From: Buttiauxella massiliensis
Lineage (GTDB): Bacteria > Pseudomonadota > Gammaproteobacteria > Enterobacterales > Enterobacteriaceae
Length of the DNA: 64,000 nt
NCBI RefSeq assembly: GCF_902500225.1
Contig: NZ_LR722654.1
Location: 176,018-240,017, forward strand
Direction of reading: 5' to 3'
This document shows positions 43,986-51,960 of the stretch, in pieces; within the stretch, counting starts at the first letter, position 1; every line of letters begins with the position of its first letter. The notes under the pieces are model-generated. The model was not told the origin of the DNA. It saw only the letters and a program-made list of their open reading frames with translations, and ran no database searches. The position numbers were made by a program, and so were the translations under genes.

Positions 43986-44001
43986 TGTGATGCACATCAC
44001 A
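43986..44001. promoter_or_regulatory. perfect CRP site between azuC and the DHA2 exporter gene
   Basis: TGTGA-tgcaca-TCACA is a full match to the CRP consensus, ~50 bp upstream of the predicted azuC start point and 118 bp before the exporter ATG. It could act on either gene. Confidence 0.8.
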
Positions 44002-44118
44002 CATTTTTCTTGTGGATTTTACATCTTCTTCACACAAAATGGCTTGCATATCCACGACTTAACTGGTTAATTGGCTCAACAATTTTTTAAAACATTATTT
44101 TAATTTTGAATTTCACTC

Positions 44119-45537
44119 ATGACTAACTCCCCTTCTCCAGCAGCAAAACGTGGCATTTCAGGAATGGCACTCCTGGTCGCTGGCGCTTTTTTTATGGAAT
44201 TTCTCGACGGGACGGTCATTGCCACCGCGCTGCCGGAAATGGCCCGAACTTTTGGTGTTGATGCCGTTGATCTGAATATCGGTATGAGTGCCTACTTGTT
44301 GACTCTTGCGGTATTAATACCCGCCAGCGGCTGGATTGCAGACCGATTTGGCGCACGTAAAGTTTTCACCCTGGCGCTCGGGATCTTCACTTTCGCCTCG
44401 GTACTGTGCGGCATTGCCAATACGATTGAGCAGTTTGTCGCGATGCGCATTTTACAGGGAGTCGGTGGAGCGCTAATGGTGCCTGTCGGGCGGTTGGCTG
44501 TGCTGCGTACAACCCCTAAACATTTACTGATCACCGCGATTGCCACTCTCACCTGGCCCGCCCTGGTTGCCCCCATTATTGGCCCACCATTGGGCGGGTT
44601 TATCACCAGCTACGCCTCGTGGCGTTGGATTTTCTATATCAATTTGCCACTTGGGTTAATTGCCATGGCGCTGGCGTGGCGATTGATTCCCGATATTCAT
44701 GACGACGACCGTCGTCCATTTGACGGCATTGGTTTTACCGGCACTGCAGTGGCAATGATTAGCCTGGTGTACGGCCTGGAAATGCTTGGGCAATCGCAAA
44801 TTAATGTGCTGCCAACTGTGAGCTTGCTGGTATTAGGTGCAGCGGCGCTGTGGTTCTCACTGTGGCACTTTAAACACGCTAAGCACCCGATGATTCGCCT
44901 TGATGCTTTAAAGGTGCAGACCTTTGGTGTGACAATGTATGGAGGCTCTTTATTTCGTACATCCATCAGCGCAGTGCCTTTTTTATTGCCGTTACTATTC
45001 CAGGTCGGTTTCGGAATGGATGCTTTTCATTCGGGTTTACTGGTGCTGGCAGTCTTCGCCGGAAATCTCGCGATGAAACCTGCAACGACATCATTAATTC
45101 GCGCATTAGGGTTCAAGAAATTACTCATTATTAACGGCCTTCTGAACGTCGCTTCTCTGCTGGCTTGTGCGTTTCTTACCCCGCACACCGCAATATGGGT
45201 GACCATAGCGATACTCTTCTTTGGCGGGATGTTCCGTTCGATGCAGTTTACAGGCATAAGCACCCTCGCCTTTTCAGATGTGCCATCCACGCAAATGAGC
45301 TACGCCAACACGCTATTTAGTACCGCAACGCAGCTTTCTGTAGGGCTTGGGATTACGCTTGGTGCGATAGGGATTCGTCTGGGGGAGAAAGTCAGTCAGT
45401 GGCTCGATTTAACCGCAATCCCTGGCATTTCTATTAAGATTTCGTTTGTGATGATTACGCTCATTTGCCTGGCAGGTTTGTTTGACCTGCTGCGTTTACC
45501 ACACAATGCGGGCAGCAGTGTGTCGAAAAAACACTAA
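44119..45537 (+). CDS. MFS drug/proton antiporter, DHA2 family (MdtD/EmrB-like)
   Basis: 14-helix exporter of 472 residues. Helix 1 is followed by the DHA motif D1 FLDGTVIATALPEMARTFG. The loop motif WIADRFGARKVF follows helix 2, and antiporter motif C is seen as GPPLGGFITSYASWRWIFYIN. Closest by eye to the MdtD group. Substrate unknown. It is divergent from azuC and followed by a small secreted protein. Confidence 0.85.
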   Translation: MTNSPSPAAKRGISGMALLVAGAFFMEFLDGTVIATALPEMARTFGVDAVDLNIGMSAYLLTLAVLIPASGWIADRFGARKVFTLALGIFTFASVLCGIANTIEQFVAMRILQGVGGALMVPVGRLAVLRTTPKHLLITAIATLTWPALVAPIIGPPLGGFITSYASWRWIFYINLPLGLIAMALAWRLIPDIHDDDRRPFDGIGFTGTAVAMISLVYGLEMLGQSQINVLPTVSLLVLGAAALWFSLWHFKHAKHPMIRLDALKVQTFGVTMYGGSLFRTSISAVPFLLPLLFQVGFGMDAFHSGLLVLAVFAGNLAMKPATTSLIRALGFKKLLIINGLLNVASLLACAFLTPHTAIWVTIAILFFGGMFRSMQFTGISTLAFSDVPSTQMSYANTLFSTATQLSVGLGITLGAIGIRLGEKVSQWLDLTAIPGISIKISFVMITLICLAGLFDLLRLPHNAGSSVSKKH

Positions 45538-45591
45538 CCCGGTCGCTGGCCTCAATTACACTTAACGATAGGTCAGGTGTGTGAGGCCACT

Positions 45592-45858
45592 ATGAAACGC
45601 TTATCGATATACTTACTTATGATGTTGTCACTGATAGGGTCTCAAGCTTTTGCTGTTGAGATCCAACCTCTTAACAACCCTTCTTTGCATAACCCTTATC
45701 CAAAAACCAGTGCTGTGCAGCGAGACTGGCCGGAGCTGATGCCGGAGCAAGGAATAAACAGTAAGCATTGGGATGAGCAGCATATGGCTGCCGAACATCA
45801 AAGATGGCCACAAGAGCCAGTTCCACATTTTAGCGGGCGAATCGAAGGATGGCGCTAA
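45592..45858 (+). CDS. small secreted protein of unknown function
   Basis: An 88-residue protein from ATG 45592 with GAGG just upstream. It has a clear Sec signal peptide (MKRLSIYLLMMLSLIGSQAFA) and a short mature part rich in Pro, Trp and His (QRDWPELMPEQG, HWDEQHMAAEHQRWPQ). I do not recognise a domain. It is 54 bp after the exporter gene and possibly in the same transcript. A terminator follows. Confidence 0.65.
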   Translation: MKRLSIYLLMMLSLIGSQAFAVEIQPLNNPSLHNPYPKTSAVQRDWPELMPEQGINSKHWDEQHMAAEHQRWPQEPVPHFSGRIEGWR

Positions 45859-45894
45859 AAGCGCCACGAGTTAAAGCGGTGTTGGCACAAAAAA

Positions 45895-45918
45895 TACGGC
45901 CAGCAAAGGCTGGCCGTA
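45895..45918. terminator. bidirectional terminator between small secreted gene and isomerase gene
   Basis: TACGGCCAGC (45895-45904) and GCTGGCCGTA (45909-45918) form a perfect 10-bp stem, with an A-run on the left that gives a T-run for the minus-strand gene. Confidence 0.85.
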
Positions 45919-45935
45919 AGCATGACTAAAAGAGA

Positions 45936-46574
45936 TTAAGCAAGGATTTCGCGTACGAACGCTTCAATCTCTTTGTTCTGGCAGTTTTCGAAGAAACATT
46001 TCTGGAAGCGTTCGCCGGTCACCGCGGTTTTCACCAGTTCACGGTCGATAGAACGCAGGGTATCCAGGTAGTTTTCTTTAACAACTGCAGCTTTAACCTG
46101 GTTCAGGATACCGGCGTTACGAACCTGTGGCTCTTTACGCTCAATCGGGTAGCCTTCGCCTTTACGGCCAGTAAATGCTTTTTCAAACATGTAACGAACG
46201 TTGAGCTCAGCACCCCAGCCGAAGCCTTTAGCGAATGCCAATGACAACGCGTTACCGTTGTTGATTTGTGAGAACAGGAAAGCATCAGCAGGATCCAGGC
46301 AGTAGCCGCAAACCACACCCGGGTGGATGTTCAGAGACATCATTGCGCCCTGACCTGTGCCGCAACCGGTCACAACGAAATCTACAGCTTTAGAGTTCAA
46401 CAGGATACTGGCCATAATACCGAGGTGGATGTAGGTCAGGTGGTGATCCTGCTCATCGCTCATACCTACGTTGTAAACCGGGTACTCTTTCTCAGCAGCA
46501 ACCGCTTGCAACTCATTAAGAATGATTGCATTTTTGCCAGCCTGACTGTTTTCCATCATCAGTGCTATTTTCAT
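45936..46574 (-). CDS. RpiB/LacA/LacB family sugar-phosphate isomerase
   Basis: Aldose-ketose phosphate isomerase family. The 212 residues begin MKIALMMENSQAGKNAIILNEL. They contain the glycine loop VVTGCGTGQGAMMSLN with the family's catalytic Cys, then GVVCGYCLDPADAFLFSQINNGNALSLAF. The C-terminal 70 residues extend beyond the ~150-residue RpiB core, a longer enterobacterial subgroup. CAGGAG lies 7 bases before the ATG. Substrate unknown; the gene stands alone. Confidence 0.8.
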   Translation of the reverse strand: MKIALMMENSQAGKNAIILNELQAVAAEKEYPVYNVGMSDEQDHHLTYIHLGIMASILLNSKAVDFVVTGCGTGQGAMMSLNIHPGVVCGYCLDPADAFLFSQINNGNALSLAFAKGFGWGAELNVRYMFEKAFTGRKGEGYPIERKEPQVRNAGILNQVKAAVVKENYLDTLRSIDRELVKTAVTGERFQKCFFENCQNKEIEAFVREILA

Positions 46575-46736
46575 TTCCGTCTCCTGATTGGGTCACGGGA
46601 TTTCCCGCGGTGAATAGCTTTGGTATGTACTAACGATACTAGCTCACAAACACACTTTCAAATTTAATGAAATTTTGTTTTAAAAAATTAAGGTGCGCTC
46701 ACACTTCTGCATTCGACTGAGAGCATTCCCACATTT

Positions 46737-47891
46737 TCAGGCGGGTTTAGCGATGCGGAACATCGCCACAATATCGTTAAGCTGGTGCGCTTGTTTTTCC
46801 AGCTCCACTGACGACAGTGCAGATTGATGAACCAGATTGACGTTTTGCTGAGTGACCGCATCCATCTGTCTTACTGCAACCCCCACCTGCCCAATACCCT
46901 GACTCTGCTCACCCGAAGCATTGGCAATATCGCCCATAATATTGTTCACTTGAGTGACCGCATTGAGAATCTCCCCCATCGCTTCCCCCGCCTTCTTCAC
47001 CTGTTCAGAACCAGTATGAATGTTATCAACCGACTCTTTGAGCAAGGTTTCTATCTCTTTCGCCGCCACTGCACTACGTTGCGCGAGATTACGCACTTCA
47101 CTCGCTACAACGGCAAAACCTCGCCCTTGCTCACCAGCCCGTGCTGCTTCAACGGCAGCATTCAACGCAAGGATATTGGTCTGGAAGGAGATGCTGTTAA
47201 TCACGGTCGTGATATCGACAATTTTGTGAGAGCTACTGGTTATTGTCTCCATCGTGGACATCACTTTTTTCACCGACTCCCCGCCGTTTACTGCCGTCTT
47301 AGTCGCATTTTTTGCAAGTACGCTCGCGTGGCTGGCATTTTCCGCATTCAGCGTAACGGTGCTGCTCAATTGTTCCATGCTGGCAGTCGTTTCTTCTAAC
47401 GCTGCGGAGAGTTGCTCAGAACGAGAAGACAATTCGTTGTTCACCCCAGCCACTTCCGTGGCATTCCCGCGAATGGTGTGAGCGCTGGAACGAATGTTGG
47501 AAACGGCTTTTTCCCAATTCGACTGCATTTTTTGGATCGGTGAAACCATCAAACCAATGCAGTTACTGCCTAAATCAGGTAATTGGGTTTCGAGTTCACC
47601 ACGCGCAAGAATATGCATATGTGCGCGAATGCTCTCGACCGGCTTCACCAGGCAGAAATAAAGATAGCGTTCAGTTAACAAGGTAATGGCAATGCTTGCT
47701 AACACCGAAGCCCCGAGCAAGAAACGAACGATACCGATCCACTTTTCTTGTTGCGCATTCAGTACCAGGTTTTGCTGCAAATCATGTAAAAACCACAGCG
47801 CTAGTCCGGAAACACCCAGCCACGCCACTGACGAGAAGATCAGTATCAGCACCACCATGACGCGGATTTTGATATTACGAATAAACCTCAT
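46737..47891 (-). CDS. methyl-accepting chemotaxis protein with minimal periplasmic loop
   Basis: The 384 residues from ATG 47891 ([21 protein letters not shown]) have TM1 (~11-35), only ~18 extracytoplasmic residues, then TM2. They lack the usual ~150-residue ligand domain. A HAMP-like segment follows ([23 protein letters not shown]), then the standard signalling hairpin with tip [35 protein letters not shown]. There is no NWETF tail. The longer frame to 48020 is rejected: AGGAAA precedes 47891 and a sigma-28 promoter lies upstream. A sensor for membrane or cytoplasmic cues, like Aer-type receptors, is possible. Confidence 0.85.
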   Translation of the reverse strand: MRFIRNIKIRVMVVLILIFSSVAWLGVSGLALWFLHDLQQNLVLNAQQEKWIGIVRFLLGASVLASIAITLLTERYLYFCLVKPVESIRAHMHILARGELETQLPDLGSNCIGLMVSPIQKMQSNWEKAVSNIRSSAHTIRGNATEVAGVNNELSSRSEQLSAALEETTASMEQLSSTVTLNAENASHASVLAKNATKTAVNGGESVKKVMSTMETITSSSHKIVDITTVINSISFQTNILALNAAVEAARAGEQGRGFAVVASEVRNLAQRSAVAAKEIETLLKESVDNIHTGSEQVKKAGEAMGEILNAVTQVNNIMGDIANASGEQSQGIGQVGVAVRQMDAVTQQNVNLVHQSALSSVELEKQAHQLNDIVAMFRIAKPA

Positions 47892-48010
47892 GTTTTGTAT
47901 TTTCCTGGTGAAATAATAAAAAGTATTTCCTGCACCAGCTGTAGTCACCTCAGCTCCGTTTATTCGGTTTTTGTATACCAATACTGAGAGTAGACCGTGC
48001 ATTACCAGTA

Positions 48011-48037
48011 TTGTCGGCACGATTCAGCCAAACTTGA
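48011..48037 (-). promoter_or_regulatory. sigma-28 (FliA) promoter of the short chemoreceptor
   Basis: The minus strand reads TCAAGTTT (48037-48030), an 11-base spacer, then GCCGACAA (48018-48011). This is the FliA consensus with one mismatch in each element, ~120 bp upstream of ATG 47891. It puts the receptor in the motility regulon. The rest of the 341-bp gap to yecR (47892-48232) shows no gene. Confidence 0.8.
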
Positions 48038-48232
48038 TGGCAGTTGTGATCAAAATTTAATCACCCTACAAATATTGGTGATGCCCATTTTCAATATTAC
48101 AAAGCACTAAAATTTATGTTAGGAAAATTCATTTACCTCGCCCTAATTGAAATTAAACAGCATTATGCTGTTGGTCATTTTTCATTTTTGTGCGTGCTAA
48201 AATCATTAAAAAGTCATTCGAGCATCAGCATA

Positions 48233-48577
48233 ATGAAAACTGTTTATTTATTTTTAGCCACGGCGTTATTAGCTGGATGTACGGTGAATAAAACACCTGT
48301 GCCCGTAAAAAGTAGTGAAGTGGTGGGCGTGGTTCGTTTGGGATTTGACCTCGCGCCATTACAAACGGCAAAAGTGGATACTTATGTTTCGCAATCAGCA
48401 GCCAGCCACCAGTGCCAGCAGTGGGGTTACATCGCCGCATACCCTTACGGAGAGCCAATCAAAACCTGTACCCTGACCAGCGGCTCCGTCTGCCTGAGCC
48501 AAAAAGTGACGCTTGAGTACCAGTGTCGCGGTGTGGGAATGGAGCGGTATCTGAAAGATGAGAGTGTCGTTCAATAA
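48233..48577 (+). CDS. yecR: YecR family lipoprotein
   Basis: YecR is a small lipoprotein of the flagellar regulon with unknown role. From ATG 48233 the 114 residues begin MKTVYLFLATALLAGC, a lipoprotein signal with Cys16 as the lipidation site. They contain six further cysteines, including KTCTLTSGSVCLSQ and EYQCRG. An ORF extension to 48116 would bury the signal and is rejected. Position next to ftnA is as in E. coli. Confidence 0.85.
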   Translation: MKTVYLFLATALLAGCTVNKTPVPVKSSEVVGVVRLGFDLAPLQTAKVDTYVSQSAASHQCQQWGYIAAYPYGEPIKTCTLTSGSVCLSQKVTLEYQCRGVGMERYLKDESVVQ

Positions 48578-48804
48578 TAGAACAATTATCTTTACGTCAT
48601 TAACATTAGGGTTGGTTGAGATTTATCTTCTGGCCCTCAAACAAACAGTAATAATTCTTATTTCCAGAACGAATTAATTATAAAGAGAAATAATATTAAC
48701 AACCATTCTCATTACAATAATATAATTAACAATTCCTTTGCATTATAGAAATAATAAAATTAAAGTAGCGACATTGTTAAATATACATTCTTGTGGAGCG
48801 CACC

Positions 48805-49302
48805 ATGCTAAAAGCTGAAATGATCGAAAAACTTAACGAACAAATGAATCTTGAGCTTTATTCCTCCCTGCTTTATCAACAAATGAGTGCCTGGTGCAGC
48901 TACCATAGCTTTGAAGGGGCCGCCGCTTTCCTGCGTCGCCATGCTCAGGAAGAGATGGAGCATATGCAGCGTCTGTTTGCTTACCTGACTGATACTGGAA
49001 GCTTGCCACGCATTAATGCGGTCTCGGCACCAGACCATGATTACTCATCTTTAGATAACCTGTTTAACGCCACTTACGAACATGAGCAGTTAATTACGCG
49101 CAAGATTAATGAATTGGCTCATGCTGCAATGACATCTCAGGATTATCCAACTTTCAACTTCCTCCAGTGGTATGTTTCTGAACAGCATGAAGAAGAGAAG
49201 CTGTTCAAGTCCGTACTGGATAAATTAAGTCTGGTTGGAAAAAGCGGTGAAGGTCTGTATTTCGTAGATAAAGAGCTTTCTACCCTCGATACTCAAGCTT
49301 AA
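48805..49302 (+). CDS. ftnA: ferritin FtnA
   Basis: FtnA is the main iron-storage ferritin; 24 subunits oxidise and store iron. The 165 residues from ATG 48805 ([21 protein letters not shown]) keep all ferroxidase ligands: Glu17, Glu50, His53, Glu94, Gln127 and Glu130. GGAG precedes this ATG; a start at 48793 is less likely. A terminator follows. Confidence 0.97.
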   Translation: MLKAEMIEKLNEQMNLELYSSLLYQQMSAWCSYHSFEGAAAFLRRHAQEEMEHMQRLFAYLTDTGSLPRINAVSAPDHDYSSLDNLFNATYEHEQLITRKINELAHAAMTSQDYPTFNFLQWYVSEQHEEEKLFKSVLDKLSLVGKSGEGLYFVDKELSTLDTQA

Positions 49303-49312
49303 TAAAATATTT

Positions 49313-49339
49313 CCGGCAAGTATATTTTGCACTTGCCGG
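49313..49339 (+). terminator. terminator of ftnA
   Basis: CCGGCAAG (49313-49320) and CTTGCCGG (49332-49339) form an 8-bp stem shortly after the stop, with a following T/C-rich tract. Confidence 0.75.
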
Positions 49340-49468
49340 TTCTCCTTAACTAAAACTCTCCCTTTCCCTTCTGTAATCCCTGACAATCACTTTTCTGCTA
49401 AAAACCTTACACTGTGGCGGATATAAGTTAAGCGTCTATACTCCAAATCAGCACCATCTTATGTCAGT

Positions 49469-50490
49469 TGATCCTACCCACGTAATGTGGACTCGGCCCT
49501 AAGCGAGGTTCTGGTTTTCAAACTGTTCCGGGCTGAGGCCGCCACAGGCACTGTGACGAAGCCACCGATTGTAATCACACTCGATATAATTAAACACCGT
49601 CGTCCGCATTATTTCACGGCTGATAAAGTGTTCCCCATGGATACATTCCACTTTCAGCGAATGAAAGAAGCTTTCCGCGCAGGCATTGTCATAACTGCAG
49701 CGTTTCGCACTCATACTCCCACGCAGATTATGCTGTTTCATTAATGCCTGATAATCCGCTGAGCAGTACTGCCCGCTACGGTCGGTGTGAACGATAACAT
49801 TATCTGGTCGTTTACACCGCCAGAGTGCCATTTGCAGTGCATCACAGGCCAGTTGTGCCGTCATCCGTGAAGACATCGACCAGCCGATGACGGCTCGGGA
49901 CCACAGGTCAATGACCACCGCCAGATACAATCAGCCTTCGTCCGTGCGCAAATACGTGATGTCACCCGCCCATTTCTGGTTCGGGCCTCTGGCGTAAAAA
50001 ACCTGCTTCAGCAGATTGTCAGACACTGGCATACCGTGCTCGCTGTAGCTGACCGGACTGAACTTACGGGCAGCTTTTGCGCGAAGTCCCTGACGCCGCA
50101 GGCTGGCGGCAATGGTTTTGACGTTGTACGCCGGAAGTTCATCCGCAAGCAGTGGAGCTCCATAACGCTGTTTTGCCTCAGTGAATGCCTTACGGACAGC
50201 AGCATCACAGACGAGCCGGAAATGCTAACGTGGTGTTATCTGCTGATGACGCAGACGCAAGGCATACCAGCCGCTGCGGACAACCCGCAATACGCGACAC
50301 ATGGCTTTGACGGTGAATTGAGCCCAATGCTTTTCAATAAAGACATACTTCATTTCAGGCGCTTCGCGAAGTATGTCGCGGCCTTTTGGAGGATAGCCGT
50401 CTCCTCGTCCCGTTCAGCCAGTTACTGCTTAAGGCGGGCATTTTCAGTAGCCAGACAGCACGCCGAATGCTGCCTGGTTATTAAAAGAAA
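49469..50490 (-). mobile_element. degenerate IS3-group insertion sequence remnant
   Basis: The left end is TGATCCTACCCACGTAATG at 49469. On the minus strand the C-terminal part of an IS3-type orfB transposase is readable at 49499-49930 ([53 protein letters not shown] with the catalytic Glu). The first half is interrupted by stops and frameshifts. The end of orfA is seen as [37 protein letters not shown]. The 5' end and right terminal repeat are missing, so the element cannot move. Confidence 0.85.
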
Positions 50491-50507
50491 GATTTTGTGG
50501 CGAGTAA

Positions 50508-51092
50508 TTAATGTAAAACTTCCGACCCAGCCTCACGCATTTCTTGCCAGTAATGATGCAGTTGCAACGCAGCAGGACCAATTGCTGCCTGGCTGGCTTC
50601 ATATTCTTGCTCAGTCATTTGCTCAAGCTTTGCAATATGCGCTTCATCACCATGTAGAGCTATCGTTTCCAGCGCGGTTTCCAGTTGTTCTGGCAATGCC
50701 TCCCAGTTACTCAGTTCAACACCACGCATATAGCCAAAACACCACTCTTCTACAATGGTGTATTCCTTGCCATCAATTTCGCGTAAACCAAATAGCGGCT
50801 CAAACTGATCCGGAGCATGACACAGTCGCTCTGCAATATCGTTCATATGCTGGCATGCGAGATCGTTAAAGCGTTGCTGCTCCTTTTCACTCTCCCAATG
50901 AGGCAATTGTGATTCACCGCCCCAAAGTGCAGTTTGCCACTGCGTGAGTTGAATCGTTCCAGGGGCAGAAAGAATAGCAGTGAGCATCCCGTCCAACTCG
51001 GACACATCCAGTACGGAATCATCGTTACCATACTGAGTGAGGGTATCATCCAGCCATTCCAATTCTTCTTCGTTTAGTGGCCCTTGATTCAT
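50508..51092 (-). CDS. yecA: YecA family protein (UPF0149), C-terminally truncated
   Basis: The 194 residues from ATG 51092 (MNQGPLNEEELEWLDDTLTQYG; GGAG 8 bases upstream) follow E. coli YecA through FEPLFGLREIDGKEYTIVEEWCFGYMRGV. They end after LQLHHYWQEM with the short tail REAGSEVLH. The E. coli protein continues ~27 residues with a SEC-C zinc motif (CPCGSG...CC), which is absent. The break coincides with the right edge of the IS3 remnant, so an insertion/deletion event probably removed it. Confidence 0.85.
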   Translation of the reverse strand: MNQGPLNEEELEWLDDTLTQYGNDDSVLDVSELDGMLTAILSAPGTIQLTQWQTALWGGESQLPHWESEKEQQRFNDLACQHMNDIAERLCHAPDQFEPLFGLREIDGKEYTIVEEWCFGYMRGVELSNWEALPEQLETALETIALHGDEAHIAKLEQMTEQEYEASQAAIGPAALQLHHYWQEMREAGSEVLH

Positions 51093-51960
51093 ACTGAGTT
51101 CTCCAGAGTTTGTGCGATTTTTAAGCCAATGTTGATGCAAAGACTCATACGATTGATTTCAGCCTGTAGTATGCCGTTATATTCCTCTAAGAATGAAAGA
51201 TTTGTCAGAATGCATTCATAAAACTCCGATAACCATAAGAACAAAAATCACCCAAAAGTGATCTAACGGAAAGGCTTATCATTGATTTTATTACCAAGGT
51301 GCTCAAGGTGGGAGTTGTCGCCCAGCTACACATAAGTGTGCGGGCGATAGATAGCCATAGCGAGGAAAAGAGCAGCCTTCTCTATAGCACAAGTATCAGC
51401 AAGAAAAATCGAGTACAATTATATAGCCCAAACTAAACAAGTTTTGAGTATAAAATATTCAAATACTCAAGATTAATTTATTAGCAATATTCACTGGTAA
51501 TACTGACCTTAATATATGAAAGCATTTAAACCAGGAAAAATGATAAAGTTTTAGCACATCCCTATCACTTATTGAGTCTTCGTTGCACACGTGCTGGTGT
51601 AACTTATCAATACAACATATAGAAACCATCAAATAACATTAACTTAACAAGTGACATTTTGATAGTTTTTAACTGCTATTTTTAGAGTTGATGACCTTAA
51701 AAACCTATCACAAAATCTATTTATATTGATTCACTGAACATTTTGAACGATCATTTACATGATACAGAAATATCTCTTTCATCTGGTTGGGTGGATGGTT
51801 ACGACGGTTTTATCGATCCGATTCAGAACCATTTTTTCACGGCATATCACCCCTTCAAGTAGCAGTAAAGAAAATTTCTGATATTTCGAGCACATTTAAT
51901 GTGTAATTTTACACATTAATTATAGCCATCTATAAAAAATTATTTAACAGAGAAGAAAGC
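51093..51960. other. 868-bp AT-rich region without genes upstream of the EAL gene
   Basis: No ORF with supporting features is visible on either strand. The sequence is strongly AT-rich from ~51400 on. It contains TTTTACACATTAATTATAG just before the EAL gene, where a promoter is likely. Such composition suggests acquired DNA and possible H-NS silencing. Confidence 0.5.

Noticed and set aside
50036..50869. 277-residue plus-strand ORF
   Set aside because: Spans the antisense strand of the IS3 remnant and of yecA; no domain is recognisable.
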